Assembly (NCBI RefSeq): GCF_003674065.1
Contig: NZ_RDBE01000001.1
Location: 519,614-583,613, forward strand
From: Nocardioides mangrovicus
GTDB taxonomy: Bacteria > Actinomycetota > Actinomycetes > Propionibacteriales > Nocardioidaceae
Direction of reading: 5' to 3'
DNA: 64,000 nucleotides
In this document: piece by piece, positions 26,092-35,885 of the stretch
Layout of the letters: the number at the start of each line of letters is the position of its first letter
Numbering within the stretch: the stretch's first letter is position 1
The notes under the pieces: model-generated
The model's database searches: none
Seen by the model: only the letters and a program-made list of their open reading frames with translations
Told to the model about the DNA's origin: nothing
Position numbers and translations under genes: made by a program

Positions 26092-27444
26092 ATGAGATCG
26101 GCGCTGACCACCCGGCTGATCCTGGCCATGCTCGCCGTGGCCACGGTGGCCTTCTTGTTCGCCGCGTTGCTGACCGCACCGCTGGTGCGCTCCTCGGCGG
26201 AGCAGTCCGCCCACACCACGCTGGGCCGCCAGGCCGACCTGATCGCCGACCTGCCCCGTGCGTCGCGGCTCACGCTGCGCGAGAACGCCCGCCTCGACGT
26301 CCGCGGCCTCAACCTGGGCACGGTCACCCCCGCCGGGAGGACCACCGGGGCGGCCCGCGCGCTGGACGAGTCGCAGGTCTCCCGGCTGCTCGCGGGCGGC
26401 TCGGTGTCCACCACCGGCCGGCTCGGCGACCGCCGGGTCATCGTGGAGGCCCGGCCGCTGCGCAACGGGGGCGCGGTGGTGCTGGCCACCGGCATCCGCG
26501 AGGTCTCCGCCGCGGTGGCCCAGCAGCGCGAGCGGCTGCTGCTGGCACTGGCGCTGGGGCTGGTCGTCGCCCTGGCCGTGGGCGCGGTGATCGCCAACGG
26601 CCTGGGCCGGCCGCTGGCCCGGCTGGCCGCGACGGCCCGGCGGATGGGCGCCGGCGAGCGCGGTGCCGTCACCCCGGAGATGGTCTCGGGCCGCGGCGGC
26701 ACCCGCGAGGTCACCGACGTCGCCGACGCACTGCTCCAGCTCGACGTCGCCCTGCAGGGCAGCGAGGAGCGGCAGCGCCGCTTCCTGCTCTCGGTCTCCC
26801 ACGAGCTGCGGACGCCGCTCACCGCCGTCCGCGGCTACGCCGAGTCGCTGGCCGACGGCGTCACCACCGGCGCCGACGTACCGGTGGTGGCGCAGACGAT
26901 GGTCGCCGAGGCGCAGCGGCTGGAGCGCTACGTCGACGACTTGCTCGCGCTCGCGCGGCTCGACGCCGACGACTTCGGGCTGCGCGCGGGACCGGTCGAC
27001 GTCGCCGAGCTGGCGCACGAGACCGCCGACGCCTGGGCCGAGCGCGCCGGCCGCGAGCAGGTGAGCGTCGAGGCCCGGGTGACCGGCGAACCGCCGGTGG
27101 TGACCAGCGACCGCGGCCGGCTGCGGCAGGTGCTCGATGCACTGGTCGACAACGCGGTGCGGGTCTGCCCGCCCGGAGCACAGGTGGTGGTGGCCGCGGC
27201 CGGTCACGAGGGCGGCGTCCGGCTGCAGGTGCGCGACTCCGGCCCCGGCCTCTCCGAGGAGGACGCCGTGGTGGCCTTCCGCCCAGGCGCGCTGCACGCC
27301 AAGTACGTCGACCGGGCCGGCGGCCACGGCCTGGGCCTGGCCATCGTCCACCGGCTGGTCACCCGGCTCGGCGGCACCATCCAGGTGGGCCGGGCCGCCG
27401 AGGGCGGCGCCGCCTTCGTGGTGGACCTCCCGCCACATCCGTGA
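26092..27444 (+). CDS. Sensor histidine kinase
   Basis: The 450-residue membrane kinase has TM1 at about 8-31, an extracytoplasmic sensor region of about 115 residues, TM2 at about 150-172, and HAMP. HisKA carries SVSHELRTPLTAVRGYAE (phospho-His near 238). HATPase_c has DNAVRVC (N box), RDSGPGLS (G1) and GHGLGLAI (G2). The partner is the preceding response regulator. The signal is unknown. The gene ends 61 bp before carbamate kinase, which has its own apparent promoter. Confidence 0.94.
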   Translation: MRSALTTRLILAMLAVATVAFLFAALLTAPLVRSSAEQSAHTTLGRQADLIADLPRASRLTLRENARLDVRGLNLGTVTPAGRTTGAARALDESQVSRLLAGGSVSTTGRLGDRRVIVEARPLRNGGAVVLATGIREVSAAVAQQRERLLLALALGLVVALAVGAVIANGLGRPLARLAATARRMGAGERGAVTPEMVSGRGGTREVTDVADALLQLDVALQGSEERQRRFLLSVSHELRTPLTAVRGYAESLADGVTTGADVPVVAQTMVAEAQRLERYVDDLLALARLDADDFGLRAGPVDVAELAHETADAWAERAGREQVSVEARVTGEPPVVTSDRGRLRQVLDALVDNAVRVCPPGAQVVVAAAGHEGGVRLQVRDSGPGLSEEDAVVAFRPGALHAKYVDRAGGHGLGLAIVHRLVTRLGGTIQVGRAAEGGAAFVVDLPPHP

Positions 27445-27453
27445 CGCAGGCGT

Positions 27454-27468
27454 TGGCAAGGGTTGCCA
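27454..27468. promoter_or_regulatory. Perfect inverted repeat TGGCAA-N3-TTGCCA upstream of carbamate kinase
   Basis: A perfect 6-bp inverted repeat around GGG lies directly upstream of a plausible -35 box, the position of an activator site. Similar but weaker copies occur at the pucR start and before the permease. PucR is the obvious candidate binder, but this is inferred. Confidence 0.5.
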
Positions 27469-27497
27469 CTGACCCGCGGCGGCCACGTCCGTACGTT
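27469..27497 (+). promoter_or_regulatory. Candidate promoter of the carbamate kinase-barbiturase unit
   Basis: CTGACC (27469-27474), a 17-bp spacer and TACGTT (27492-27497) fit a housekeeping-type promoter. The ATG at 27506 lies 8 bp beyond the -10, so the transcript could be nearly leaderless. Confidence 0.4.
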
Positions 27498-27505
27498 GTC
27501 GGATC

Positions 27506-28444
27506 ATGAGGGTTCTGCTCGCGCTCGGCGGCAACGCCATGACGGGACCCGACGGCAGTGCGCGGCCCGAGGACCAGATCGCGGCCGCCCGGCTGGCGAT
27601 GGCGTCGGTGGCCGACCTGCTGGCCCACGGCGTCGACGTCGTGCTCACCCACGGCAACGGACCGCAGGTGGGCAACCTGCTGGTCAAGAACGAGCTCGCC
27701 GCGAGCGTGGTGCCGCCCGTGCCGCTGGACTGGTGCGGCGCGCAGACCCAGGCCACGCTGGGCTTCGTCCTCGTGGACGCCCTCGACGCGGCGCTGGCCG
27801 AGCGCGGCATCGACCGCCGTACCGCCGCGCTGGTCACCCGCACGCTCGTGGCCGCCGACGACCCCCACTTCGCCGATCCCACCAAGCCGATCGGTCGCTA
27901 CCTCTCGCGTGCCGACGCCGCGGTGCTGGTCGGGCACGGCGAGACCTGGGAGGACCGCGGCGAGAAGGGCTGGCGGCGCGTGGTCGCCTCTCCCGAGCCG
28001 GTCGACATCGTCGACGCCCCGGCCGTCATGGCGCTGATCGACGCCGGGTTCGTCGTCGTCGCCAACGGCGGCGGCGGCATCCCGGTGGTCCGCGACGGCG
28101 CCGGTCTCACCGGCGTCGAGGCGGTCATCGACAAGGACCTCGGCGCCTCGCTGCTCGCCCGGCTGGTGGGCGCCGACCTGCTGGTCATCGCCACCGACGT
28201 GCCCCACGCCGTCCTGCACTTCGGCACCCCGGACGCCGAGGACATCGGCGAGGTGAGCGTCGCCACGATGCGCTCCTACGCCGCCACCGGCGCGTTCGGC
28301 TCGGGCTCCATGGGCCCGAAGGTCGACGCCGCCTGCCGGTTCGTGGAGCAGACGGGCCACCGTGCCGTCATCACCGACCTGTCCAGCATAGAGAAGGCCG
28401 TGACCGGGTCCGCCGGCACGGTCGTGACACCGGACGGTGGTTGA
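27506..28444 (+). CDS. arcC: Carbamate kinase
   Basis: The 312-residue amino-acid-kinase-fold protein has LLALGGNAM at 4-12, [13 protein letters not shown] near 48, the DWCGAQTQ stretch, ANGGGGIPV near 190, and a C-terminal GSMGPKV. It catalyses carbamoyl phosphate + ADP = ATP + carbamate. No arginine deiminase or ornithine carbamoyltransferase is nearby, so its carbamoyl phosphate must come from elsewhere. The AllFGH-like genes at 4.3-7.7 kb are the best candidate source. It lies 47 bp upstream of the barbiturase-family gene. Confidence 0.95.
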   Translation: MRVLLALGGNAMTGPDGSARPEDQIAAARLAMASVADLLAHGVDVVLTHGNGPQVGNLLVKNELAASVVPPVPLDWCGAQTQATLGFVLVDALDAALAERGIDRRTAALVTRTLVAADDPHFADPTKPIGRYLSRADAAVLVGHGETWEDRGEKGWRRVVASPEPVDIVDAPAVMALIDAGFVVVANGGGGIPVVRDGAGLTGVEAVIDKDLGASLLARLVGADLLVIATDVPHAVLHFGTPDAEDIGEVSVATMRSYAATGAFGSGSMGPKVDAACRFVEQTGHRAVITDLSSIEKAVTGSAGTVVTPDGG

Positions 28445-28466
28445 GGAGGTGCGCTAGCACCGCCTC
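28443..28466 (+). other. Intercistronic hairpin between carbamate kinase and barbiturase
   Basis: GAGGAGGTGCGC and GCACCGCCTC-type arms around TA form a near-perfect stem centred on CGCTAG, beginning at the arcC stop codon. No T-run follows. It could tune relative expression or processing of the two-gene transcript. Confidence 0.4.
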
Positions 28467-28491
28467 GAAACCCCGTCAGAGAGAGGAACCC

Positions 28492-29586
28492 ATGCCCAGC
28501 GCCATCGAGGTCCGCAAGGTCCCGATCCACTCCGTCTCCGACGCCAGCGAGCTGACCAAGCTCATCGACGACGGCGTCCTCGCTGCCGACCGCGTCGTCG
28601 CCATCATCGGCAAGACCGAGGGCAACGGCGGCGTCAACGACTACACGCGCATCATCGCCGACCGCGCCTTCCGCGAGGCGCTGGTGGCCAAGGGCGCCGA
28701 CGCCGACCGGGTCAAGGAGATCCCGATCGTGTGGTCGGGCGGCACCGACGGCGTCATCAGCCCGCACGCCACGATCTTCGCCACCACGGACGCCGACGCC
28801 TCCGACGAGCCGCGCCTGACCGTCGGCTTCGCGATGAGCGAGGTGCTGCTGCCCGAGGACATCGGGCGCGCCGGCATGATCACCAAGGTCGCCGACGCGG
28901 TGAAGGTGGCGATGGAGCGGGCCGGCATCACCGATGTCGCCGACGTGCACTACGTGCAGACCAAGACCCCGCTGCTCACCCTGAGCACCATCGAGGACGC
29001 CAAGTCGCGCGGGAAGGACGTCTTCACCGAGGACACCCTGTACTCGATGGACGTCTCCAACGGCGGCACGGCGCTCGGCATCGCCGTCGCGCTCGGCGAG
29101 ATCGACATGCCAGGAGACGAGCAGGTGCTCAAGGACCGCTCGCTGTACTCCTCGGTGGCCTCGTGCTCCTCCGGCGTCGAGCTCGACCGCGCGCAGGTGG
29201 TCGTCGTCGGCAACGCCACCGGGGTGGGCGGCCGCTACCGGATCGGGCACGCGGTCATGACCGACGCCCTGGACCAGGACGGGCTGTGGGACGCGATTCG
29301 CTCCGCCGGCCTCGAGCTGCCCGAACGGCCGCACACCAGCGACCTCGAGGGCCGCGTGGTCAACCTGTTCCTCAAGTGCGAGGCCAGCGCCGACGGCAAG
29401 GTCCGCGGCCGCCGCAACGCGATGCTCGACGACTCCGACGTGCACTGGCACCGCCAGATCAAGGCCGCCGTGGGCGGTGTGACCGCCGCGGTCACCGGCG
29501 ACCCGGCCGTCTTCGTCTCCGTGTCCGCCGCCCACCAGGGCCCCGACGGCGGCGGCCCGGTGGCCGCGATCGTCGACCTGGGTTAG
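28492..29586 (+). CDS. Ring-opening amidohydrolase (barbiturase/cyanuric acid amidohydrolase family)
   Basis: The 364-residue protein belongs to the small AtzD/barbiturase family, built of three repeated domains. Visible motifs are [14 protein letters not shown] at about 39-52 (Lys40 region), [15 protein letters not shown] near 82-96, SCSSGVEL near 224-231 (position of the catalytic Ser of AtzD), and [11 protein letters not shown] near the C terminus. Length equals the family norm. It hydrolyses a cyclic imide ring: barbiturate to ureidomalonate, or cyanuric acid to carboxybiuret. No biuret or allophanate hydrolase is present. Because a uracil-type permease and molybdenum hydroxylase are in the window, barbiturase is favoured. 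GAGAGGAA precedes the ATG. Confidence 0.9.
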   Translation: MPSAIEVRKVPIHSVSDASELTKLIDDGVLAADRVVAIIGKTEGNGGVNDYTRIIADRAFREALVAKGADADRVKEIPIVWSGGTDGVISPHATIFATTDADASDEPRLTVGFAMSEVLLPEDIGRAGMITKVADAVKVAMERAGITDVADVHYVQTKTPLLTLSTIEDAKSRGKDVFTEDTLYSMDVSNGGTALGIAVALGEIDMPGDEQVLKDRSLYSSVASCSSGVELDRAQVVVVGNATGVGGRYRIGHAVMTDALDQDGLWDAIRSAGLELPERPHTSDLEGRVVNLFLKCEASADGKVRGRRNAMLDDSDVHWHRQIKAAVGGVTAAVTGDPAVFVSVSAAHQGPDGGGPVAAIVDLG

Positions 29587-30521
29587 ACCGCCGCCGTCAT
29601 CCGGGCGGCGATCTCGCGCACGAACCCCTGCAGGTGCTCGCAGCCCTCGACGGTGAAGGGCACCGGCAGCCGGGCGAGGTTGGCGGCGTACTCGTCGGGG
29701 TTCTCGGTGCTGCCGACCAGCCGGCAGCGCTGCTCCTCGAGCGGCTCGACGCGGCCGGCGGCGCGTTGCACCCAGCGGCGGACGTCATCGGCCGGGGCCT
29801 CGATGCGCACCAGGCACTCGTGGGTCCACCCGGTGCCGAGGTGCTCGTCGAGCTCGCGGACCGCGTCGAGCCCGGCGGGCGGGGTGAAGGTGTCGTCCAG
29901 GACGCTCAGCCCGCGCACGCGGTCGACCCGGTAGGTCCGGCGCTCGCCGTGCGGGAACGTCTGGCAGTACAGGTACCAGCGCCCGGCCCGCACCACCACC
30001 GCCCACGGCTCCACCTCGCGCTCGAAGCTGCTGCCGGCCGCCGAGGCGTACTCGATCCGCACCCGGCGCCGGTCGGCGCAGGCGCGTACCAGGCGGGCGG
30101 TGGTCGCGGGATCGGGGCGGGCGGCGTAGCGGTCCGGCGTGGGGGTCGCGGTGCGGCGCACCGTCTCGGCCTGCTCGGCGACGGCCTGCGGCAGCGCTCG
30201 CATGATGCGGCCCAGCGCCGCGCCCACCGGATCGGCCGGGTCGGCGGCGGAGTCGCGGCTCTCCAGCACCGACATCACCAGCGCGAGCGCTTCCTCGGCG
30301 CTGAACTGCAGCGGCGGCAGCCGCAGCCCGCGGCCCAGCCGGTAGCCGCCGTAGGGGCCGCGGACCGACTCCACCGGGATGCCCGCCTCGCGCAGGATCG
30401 CCACGTAGCGCCGCGCGGCCCGCTCGGTGACGTCGAGGCGCTCGGCCAGGGCGTCGGCGGTGATGCCGGGGCGGGCCTGCAGCAGCTCCAGCGTGAGGAG
30501 GGCTCGAGCGGTCGGTGACAT
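29583..30521 (-). CDS. WYL-domain helix-turn-helix regulator (YafY type)
   Basis: The 312-residue protein has an N-terminal HTH_11 domain ([25 protein letters not shown] at about 16-40) and a wing [10 protein letters not shown]. The central WYL-type fold carries [12 protein letters not shown] near 180, and a C-terminal extension follows. Such proteins bind nucleotides or nucleic acids and usually repress or activate neighbours. It is tail-to-tail with the barbiturase gene (4-bp overlap) and divergent from the DinB fusion gene, its more likely target. Confidence 0.88.
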   Translation of the reverse strand: MSPTARALLTLELLQARPGITADALAERLDVTERAARRYVAILREAGIPVESVRGPYGGYRLGRGLRLPPLQFSAEEALALVMSVLESRDSAADPADPVGAALGRIMRALPQAVAEQAETVRRTATPTPDRYAARPDPATTARLVRACADRRRVRIEYASAAGSSFEREVEPWAVVVRAGRWYLYCQTFPHGERRTYRVDRVRGLSVLDDTFTPPAGLDAVRELDEHLGTGWTHECLVRIEAPADDVRRWVQRAAGRVEPLEEQRCRLVGSTENPDEYAANLARLPVPFTVEGCEHLQGFVREIAARMTAAV

Positions 30522-30562
30522 GCGGAAGCCTTTCGTCCGGAACCGATCCTAGGGTCGCGGCC

Positions 30563-31876
30563 ATGACGTCGACGCCCTCCTGGGAACCACCGCTCGCCGG
30601 CACGGACCACGAGCACCTGACCGGTGCGCTGGACCGGCAGCGTGCCACCTTCCGCTTCAAGGCCGACGGTCGCGGCCGGGCCGGGCTCTCGCTCACCGTC
30701 GGCGCCTCGACGATGACCCTCGGCGGCCTGCTCGCCCACCTGACCGTGGTGGAGGACCACTACGCCGACCTGCTGGCCGGCCGGGTGCCGGCCGCGTGGG
30801 ACGAGCGGGAGTGGGCGGCCGCGCGCGCGGCGGAGCCGCAGGCGCTCTACGACCGCTACGACGCGGCGGTGGCCCGCGCGCAGCAGGTCTACGCGGGCGC
30901 CGACCCCGACGCGCTCGTCCGCCGCGGCTCGGTCGACATGAGCGTGCGGCGGATCCTGTTCGACCTGCTGGAGGAGTACGGGCGCCACACCGGCCACGCC
31001 GACCTGCTCAGCGAGGCCGTCGACGGCCGGGTGGGGGAGGACCCGCCCCGGGACTGGTCGCCGGTCGGTGCGGTCGAGGACGGCGACGCGCACGGGGGTG
31101 CGGTGCAGGTCTTCGAGAACCGCCGCATGTTCGGAGCGCGCTTCCACGGCGTCGACCTGACCGGCGCGGACTTCTACCACGTGGACCTCTCCGGGGCCCG
31201 CTTCCGCAACATCGACCTCAGCGGGGCGAGCATCGTCAGCGCCGACCTGCTCGACGTCACGGTCACCGGCGACCTGCGCGACGTCGTCGTCAACGAGGTC
31301 GACGTCGTGCCGCTGATCGAGGCCGAGCTGAACCGCCGCGACCCCGACCGCGCGGCCGCCCACCCCACCGACGCCGACGGGTTCCGGGCCGGCTGGGAGC
31401 TGCTGGCACGACGCTGGGAGGAGACGGTGGCGCGCGCCCGGGCCCTCGACCCGACGCAGCTGCAGGAGTCGGTGGATGGCGAGTGGTCCTTCATCGAGAC
31501 GCAGCGGCACCTGGTCTACGCCTCGCAGGCGTGGGTAGGTCGCGGCATCCTCGGGGAGGCCGCGCCGTGGCATCCGCTGTCGCTGCCGTGGGACCAGGCA
31601 CCCGACATGCCGGGCGTGCCGCGCGACCGCGAGGTGCAGCCGTCGCTGGAGGAGGTGCTCGCCGTGCGCGAGCATACCCGGGCGACCGTCTCCGGGGTCA
31701 TCGAGAGACTCACCGACGAGCAGCTCGACGTCGAGCACACCGCACCCGACGACGGCGTCTGGCCTTACGGCACGCACACCGTGCGCGACTGTCTGGCCAC
31801 CGTGCTCGACGAGGAGTACGAGCACCGCCGGTTCGCGGAGCGAGACCTCGCGCGGCTGGAGACGCCGACCACCTAG
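30563..31876 (+). CDS. DinB-pentapeptide repeat-DinB fusion protein
   Basis: The 437-residue protein combines three parts. An N-terminal DinB/DUF664 four-helix bundle (about 1-160) has LGGLLAHLTVVEDHY and LLEEYGRHTGHADLL, which supply the metal histidines. A short run of pentapeptide repeats (about 180-235) includes GVDLTGADFYHVDLS. A second DinB_2-type bundle (about 265-430) carries FIETQRHLVYAS and EEYEHRRFAERDL. DinB proteins in actinobacteria include mycothiol-dependent transferases. The double-DinB arrangement is unusual. It is divergent from the WYL regulator across 41 bp. Confidence 0.82.
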   Translation: MTSTPSWEPPLAGTDHEHLTGALDRQRATFRFKADGRGRAGLSLTVGASTMTLGGLLAHLTVVEDHYADLLAGRVPAAWDEREWAAARAAEPQALYDRYDAAVARAQQVYAGADPDALVRRGSVDMSVRRILFDLLEEYGRHTGHADLLSEAVDGRVGEDPPRDWSPVGAVEDGDAHGGAVQVFENRRMFGARFHGVDLTGADFYHVDLSGARFRNIDLSGASIVSADLLDVTVTGDLRDVVVNEVDVVPLIEAELNRRDPDRAAAHPTDADGFRAGWELLARRWEETVARARALDPTQLQESVDGEWSFIETQRHLVYASQAWVGRGILGEAAPWHPLSLPWDQAPDMPGVPRDREVQPSLEEVLAVREHTRATVSGVIERLTDEQLDVEHTAPDDGVWPYGTHTVRDCLATVLDEEYEHRRFAERDLARLETPTT

Positions 31877-31885
31877 GGTCGACGG

Positions 31886-33091
31886 ATGGCCTTCTCGGAG
31901 CTGGCCCATCTGGAGTGCTCGCGTACCGGAGCGACCTACGACGCCGACGTGGTGCAGGGGCTCTCCGACGTCGGGGCGCCGCTGCTGGCGCGATACGACC
32001 TCGACGCCGTCACCGTGACGCCCGCGGAGATCGCGACGCGGCCCCCGGACCTGTGGCGCTACCACGAGGTGCTGCCGGTCCGCGATCCCGCGCACGTGGT
32101 GACGCTGGGCGAGGGCATGACGCCACTGCTGAGGCTGCCGCGGCACGGTGAGCGCCTCGGCGTGCCGAACCTCGTGATGAAGGACGAGGGACTCGTGCCC
32201 ACGGGCGCGTTCAAGGCCCGCGGCGCGGCGGTCGGCGTCTCCCGGGCGCGGGAGCTCGGGGTCGCCGGGGTCGCCATGCCCACCAACGGCAACGCCGGTG
32301 CCGCCTGGGCGGCGTACGCGGCACGGGCCGGGATGCGTGCGCTGATCGCGATGCCCGTGGACGCCCCGCAGATCACGCGCCGCGAGTGCGTGGTGACGGG
32401 TGCCGAGCTGCACCTGGTCGACGGCCTCATCGGCGATGCCGGCCGGCTGGTGGCCGAGGCGATCACGCGGCGCGAGGGCTACCAGGACACCGCCACGCTC
32501 AAGGAGCCCTACCGCATCGAGGGCAAGAAGACGATGGGCTACGAGATCGCCGAGCAGCTGGGCTGGCGCTTCCCCGACGTGCTGCTCTACCCGACCGGGG
32601 GCGGCGTGGGGATCATCGCCATCCACAAGGCGATGCTCGAGCTGCAGCAGCTGGGCTGGGTCCAGGGCGACCTGCCGCGGCTGGTGGCGGTGCAAGCCAC
32701 CGGCTGCGCTCCCATCGTCGAGGCGTACGAGGCCGGCGCCGAGGAGAGCACCGCCCCCGACGACCCGCACACGGTGGCCTTCGGCATCACCGTGCCCAAG
32801 GCGCTCGGCGACTTCCTGGTGCTGCGCGCGGTGCGCGAGACCGACGGCACCGCCGTCGCCGTCACCGACGAGGACCTGCTGGCCGCCCAGCGCTCGCTGG
32901 CCGGCGACGAGGGCACCTGGGTCTGCCCGGAGGGCGCGGCGTGCTTCGCCGCCGTCGGGCAGCTGCGCGAGGCCGGCTGGCTGCGGGGCGAGGAGGAGGT
33001 CGTCGTCCTCAACACCGGCACCGGACTGATCTACCCCGACACCGTGCTGGTCGACCTGCCGGTGGTGCCGAAGGACGGCGCGCTGCCATGA
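31886..33091 (+). CDS. Threonine synthase-like PLP-dependent enzyme
   Basis: The 401-residue fold-type II PLP enzyme has the PLP lysine in PTGAFKARGA near 113, the phosphate-contacting TNGNAGAAWA near 132, and a Gly-rich TGGGVG near 236. The C-terminal VVVLNTGTGLIYPD is typical of threonine synthases. The N terminus (LECSRTGATYDADVVQGL) resembles the ThrC zinc-less start. It overlaps an AbgT transporter gene and precedes an M20 hydrolase. It may therefore act on an imported amino-acid-like compound rather than in threonine biosynthesis. Confidence 0.82.
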   Translation: MAFSELAHLECSRTGATYDADVVQGLSDVGAPLLARYDLDAVTVTPAEIATRPPDLWRYHEVLPVRDPAHVVTLGEGMTPLLRLPRHGERLGVPNLVMKDEGLVPTGAFKARGAAVGVSRARELGVAGVAMPTNGNAGAAWAAYAARAGMRALIAMPVDAPQITRRECVVTGAELHLVDGLIGDAGRLVAEAITRREGYQDTATLKEPYRIEGKKTMGYEIAEQLGWRFPDVLLYPTGGGVGIIAIHKAMLELQQLGWVQGDLPRLVAVQATGCAPIVEAYEAGAEESTAPDDPHTVAFGITVPKALGDFLVLRAVRETDGTAVAVTDEDLLAAQRSLAGDEGTWVCPEGAACFAAVGQLREAGWLRGEEEVVVLNTGTGLIYPDTVLVDLPVVPKDGALP

Positions 33092-34581
33092 CCGCGTTCC
33101 GGGCCATCGAGCGCGTCGGCAAGCTCGTGCCGCACCCGTTCTGGCTGTTCTGGTACCTGCTCGTCGTCCTCGGCATCGCCAGTGCGGTGCTCGCCGCCCA
33201 GGACGCCAGCGCGAAGCTGCCCGGCGCCGACAAGTCCACGCCGGTGCGCAACATCCTCTCCGTCGAGGGGCTGCAGCACCTGCTGACCACCTTCGTGCCC
33301 AACTTCATCGGCTTCCCGCCGCTCGGCGTCGTCCTCACCGTCCTCCTCGGCGTCGGCGTGGCCGATCGGTCGGGGTTCCTGCGCGCGGCCGTCGCCGCCA
33401 GCCTGGCGAGGGTGCCGGCCCGGCTGATGCCGGTGGCGGTCTGCTACGTCGCCGGCCAGGGCCACGTGATGGGCGACGCCTCGTTCCTGGTGCTGCCGCC
33501 GCTGGCCGGGCTGGCCTTCCGGGCCGTGGGCCGGCACCCGGTGGCGGGCATGCTCGGCGCCTTCGCCGGACTCTCGGCGGGCTACGGCTCCGGACTCATC
33601 ATCGGCTCGCTCGACGCGAACCTCTCCGCGCTCACCACGGCCGCCGTGCCGAAGGGCGTCGACGCCAGCACCTCGGTGCTCATGAACTACTGGTTCCAGA
33701 TCGCGGCCGGCCTGGTGCTGCCGCTCGTCGTCGCCTTCGTGCTGGTGCGCTGGGTCGAGCCCGGGCTGCGGCCCTTCGACCCCGACGCCAGCGACGCCGA
33801 GGCCGAGGAGCTGGCCTCGGTCACCCCGCGGCAGCGCCGCGCGCTGGTGCGCGCCGGCCTCGCCCTGGCGGTCTTCCTCGTCGTGGTGTTCGCCCTCTGG
33901 CTGGTGCCGGGCGGACCGCTGCAGGGCCCCGACGGAGCGCTGGTTGACTCCCCGTTCTTCGACGGGATCGTGCCGCTGGTGACGTTCTCGTTCCTCGTCG
34001 TCGGCATCACCTACGGCATCAGCGCCGGCACCATCCGCCGGGCCGACGATGTGCCGCGGTTGATGGCCGAGTCGGTGCAGGACATGAAGCTGTTCGTGGT
34101 GGTCGCGCTGGCCGCGGGCCAGTTCATCGCGATGTTCGACTGGAGCGGCGTGGGCGACTGGCTCGCCGTCGAGGGCTCCTCGGTGCTCGAGAGCGCCCAC
34201 GTGACCGGGCTGTGGGCACTGCTGCTGGCCTTCGTCATCACCTCGGTACTGGCGATGGTGATCTTCTCCGGCTCCTCGTTGTGGGCGGTGCTCTCGCCGG
34301 TGTTCGTGCCGGTGTTCGTCGGCCTGGGCATCCACCCCGCGACGATCCAGGCCACCTACCGGATCGGCGACTCCGTCACCAACCCGATCTCCCCCCTCAA
34401 CCCCTACCTGTACACGCTGGAGGAGCAGACCCGCAGGTACGACCCCGAGATCGAGATCGGCCAGATCTTCGCGCGGATGGCGCTCTTCGTGCTGCCCGTG
34501 GCGGTGTTCTGGGTGATCATCCTGGTCGTGTTCTACGTGCTCGGCATCCCGTTCGGTCCCGGCACCTCGGTGCAGCTGTGA
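33088..34581 (+). CDS. AbgT-family transporter
   Basis: The 497-residue protein has about 11-12 hydrophobic segments and the AbgT start ERVGKLVPHPFWLFWYL. Inner motifs are GQGHVMGDASFLVLPPLAG and the late DSVTNPISPLNPYL. AbgT imports p-aminobenzoyl-glutamate in E. coli, and other members export sulfonamides. It overlaps both neighbours (ATGA and GTGA), so importer and hydrolase are made together. Confidence 0.9.
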   Translation: MTAFRAIERVGKLVPHPFWLFWYLLVVLGIASAVLAAQDASAKLPGADKSTPVRNILSVEGLQHLLTTFVPNFIGFPPLGVVLTVLLGVGVADRSGFLRAAVAASLARVPARLMPVAVCYVAGQGHVMGDASFLVLPPLAGLAFRAVGRHPVAGMLGAFAGLSAGYGSGLIIGSLDANLSALTTAAVPKGVDASTSVLMNYWFQIAAGLVLPLVVAFVLVRWVEPGLRPFDPDASDAEAEELASVTPRQRRALVRAGLALAVFLVVVFALWLVPGGPLQGPDGALVDSPFFDGIVPLVTFSFLVVGITYGISAGTIRRADDVPRLMAESVQDMKLFVVVALAAGQFIAMFDWSGVGDWLAVEGSSVLESAHVTGLWALLLAFVITSVLAMVIFSGSSLWAVLSPVFVPVFVGLGIHPATIQATYRIGDSVTNPISPLNPYLYTLEEQTRRYDPEIEIGQIFARMALFVLPVAVFWVIILVVFYVLGIPFGPGTSVQL

Positions 34582-35828
34582 GCACCGCTCTCGACTGGCG
34601 TCGCGACGTCCACGCCCACCCGGAGGTCGGCTTCACCGAGTTCCGCACCGCCAGCCGCGTGGCCGGTCACCTCGCCGACCTCGGCTGGACGGTGGTCGTC
34701 GGGCCGGAGGCGATGGCTCACGACCGCCGACTCGGAGTCCCGTCCGAGGCCGAGCTCGACGCCGCCTTCGAGCGGGCCTCCTCCGACGGCGGCGATCCCC
34801 GCTTCTTGCCGGCCATGCGGGGCGGGCACACGGCGGTCGTCGCCTCGATCGGCGAGGGCCACCCGCACCTGGCCATCCGGGCCGACATCGACGCGCTGCC
34901 GCTCGCCGAGAACGATTCTCGTTCCCACCGACCGGCCGCCGAGGGCTTCGCCTCGATGTACGCCGGCCGGATGCACGCCTGCGGCCACGACGCCCACGTG
35001 GGCATGGCCGTCGAGCTGGCGGAGCGGCTGGCCGCCGAGCCGCCGCCCGGCCGGGTGACGATCGTCTTCCAGCCCGCGGAGGAGGGCGGCCGGGGCGGCC
35101 GGGCGGTGGCGGCGTCGGGGCTGGTGGACGATGTCGACCTGCTCCTCGCCCTGCACGTCGGCCTCTCGCTGCCCACCGGCACGCTGCTGGCCAGCAACGA
35201 CGGCCTGCTGGCCAACGCCAAGCTCCGCGCCACCTTCCACGGCCGCGCCTCGCACGCCGCGCTGCACCCGGAGGAGGGCCGCAACGCCCTGCTGGGCGCG
35301 GCGTCGGCCACGCTGGCCCTGCAGGGCATGACGCGGGTGGCCGGTCACGAGACCCGCGTCGCGGTGGGCCGCATCGCCGGTGGCACGTCGAGCAACATCG
35401 TGCCCGACCGGGCCGAGATGCTGCTGGAGGTGCGCGCCGACGACGGTGAGGTGTGCGACGACCTCGAGCGCCGTGCCCGCGAGATGCTCGCGGGCGCGGC
35501 GGCCATGCACGGCCTCGAGGTCGAGGTGGAGCTGGTCGGCCAGGTGACCACCGCCGTCGCCGACCCGGCCGCGGTGGCGGCGGTGCGTGAGGCCGCGTCC
35601 GCCGCTGGTCTCGCGCTCGTCGAGCCGGTGGCCGAGAGCGGCGTGGCCAGCGACGACGCCACCGCCCTGATGCGTCGGGTGCAGGAGCACGGCGGCCTGG
35701 CAACCTACGCCGCCCTGGGCGCCGACCTGGCCGGCGGCCACCACACGCCCACCTTCGACGTCGACGAGGCGGCGCTGCCGCTCGGCGTCGACCTGCTCGA
35801 GCGCCTCGCCCGCTCCTGTGGTCGGTAG
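34578..35828 (+). CDS. M20-family amidohydrolase (AbgA/AbgB-like)
   Basis: The 416-residue metallopeptidase has the M20 markers RADIDALPL, MHACGHDAHV, the catalytic FQPAEEG, and a dimerisation domain between about 195 and 310 (FHGRASHAALHPEEG). Start is GTG 34578, coupled to the AbgT stop. Pairing with AbgT suggests hydrolysis of an N-acyl or aminobenzoyl-glutamate-type amide in the cytoplasm. The substrate is inferred. Confidence 0.88.
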   Translation: MSTALDWRRDVHAHPEVGFTEFRTASRVAGHLADLGWTVVVGPEAMAHDRRLGVPSEAELDAAFERASSDGGDPRFLPAMRGGHTAVVASIGEGHPHLAIRADIDALPLAENDSRSHRPAAEGFASMYAGRMHACGHDAHVGMAVELAERLAAEPPPGRVTIVFQPAEEGGRGGRAVAASGLVDDVDLLLALHVGLSLPTGTLLASNDGLLANAKLRATFHGRASHAALHPEEGRNALLGAASATLALQGMTRVAGHETRVAVGRIAGGTSSNIVPDRAEMLLEVRADDGEVCDDLERRAREMLAGAAAMHGLEVEVELVGQVTTAVADPAAVAAVREAASAAGLALVEPVAESGVASDDATALMRRVQEHGGLATYAALGADLAGGHHTPTFDVDEAALPLGVDLLERLARSCGR

Positions 35829-35885
35829 CGGTCGCCGACCTTCGGCCGATGTGAGGAGGCGTCGAGGTTCCCTAGCGTCGCACGC

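Noticed and set aside
28492-29586. Cyanuric acid (s-triazine) degradation
   Set aside because: No biuret hydrolase, allophanate hydrolase or upstream triazine hydrolases are seen. The family alone does not separate the two substrates, so context decided.
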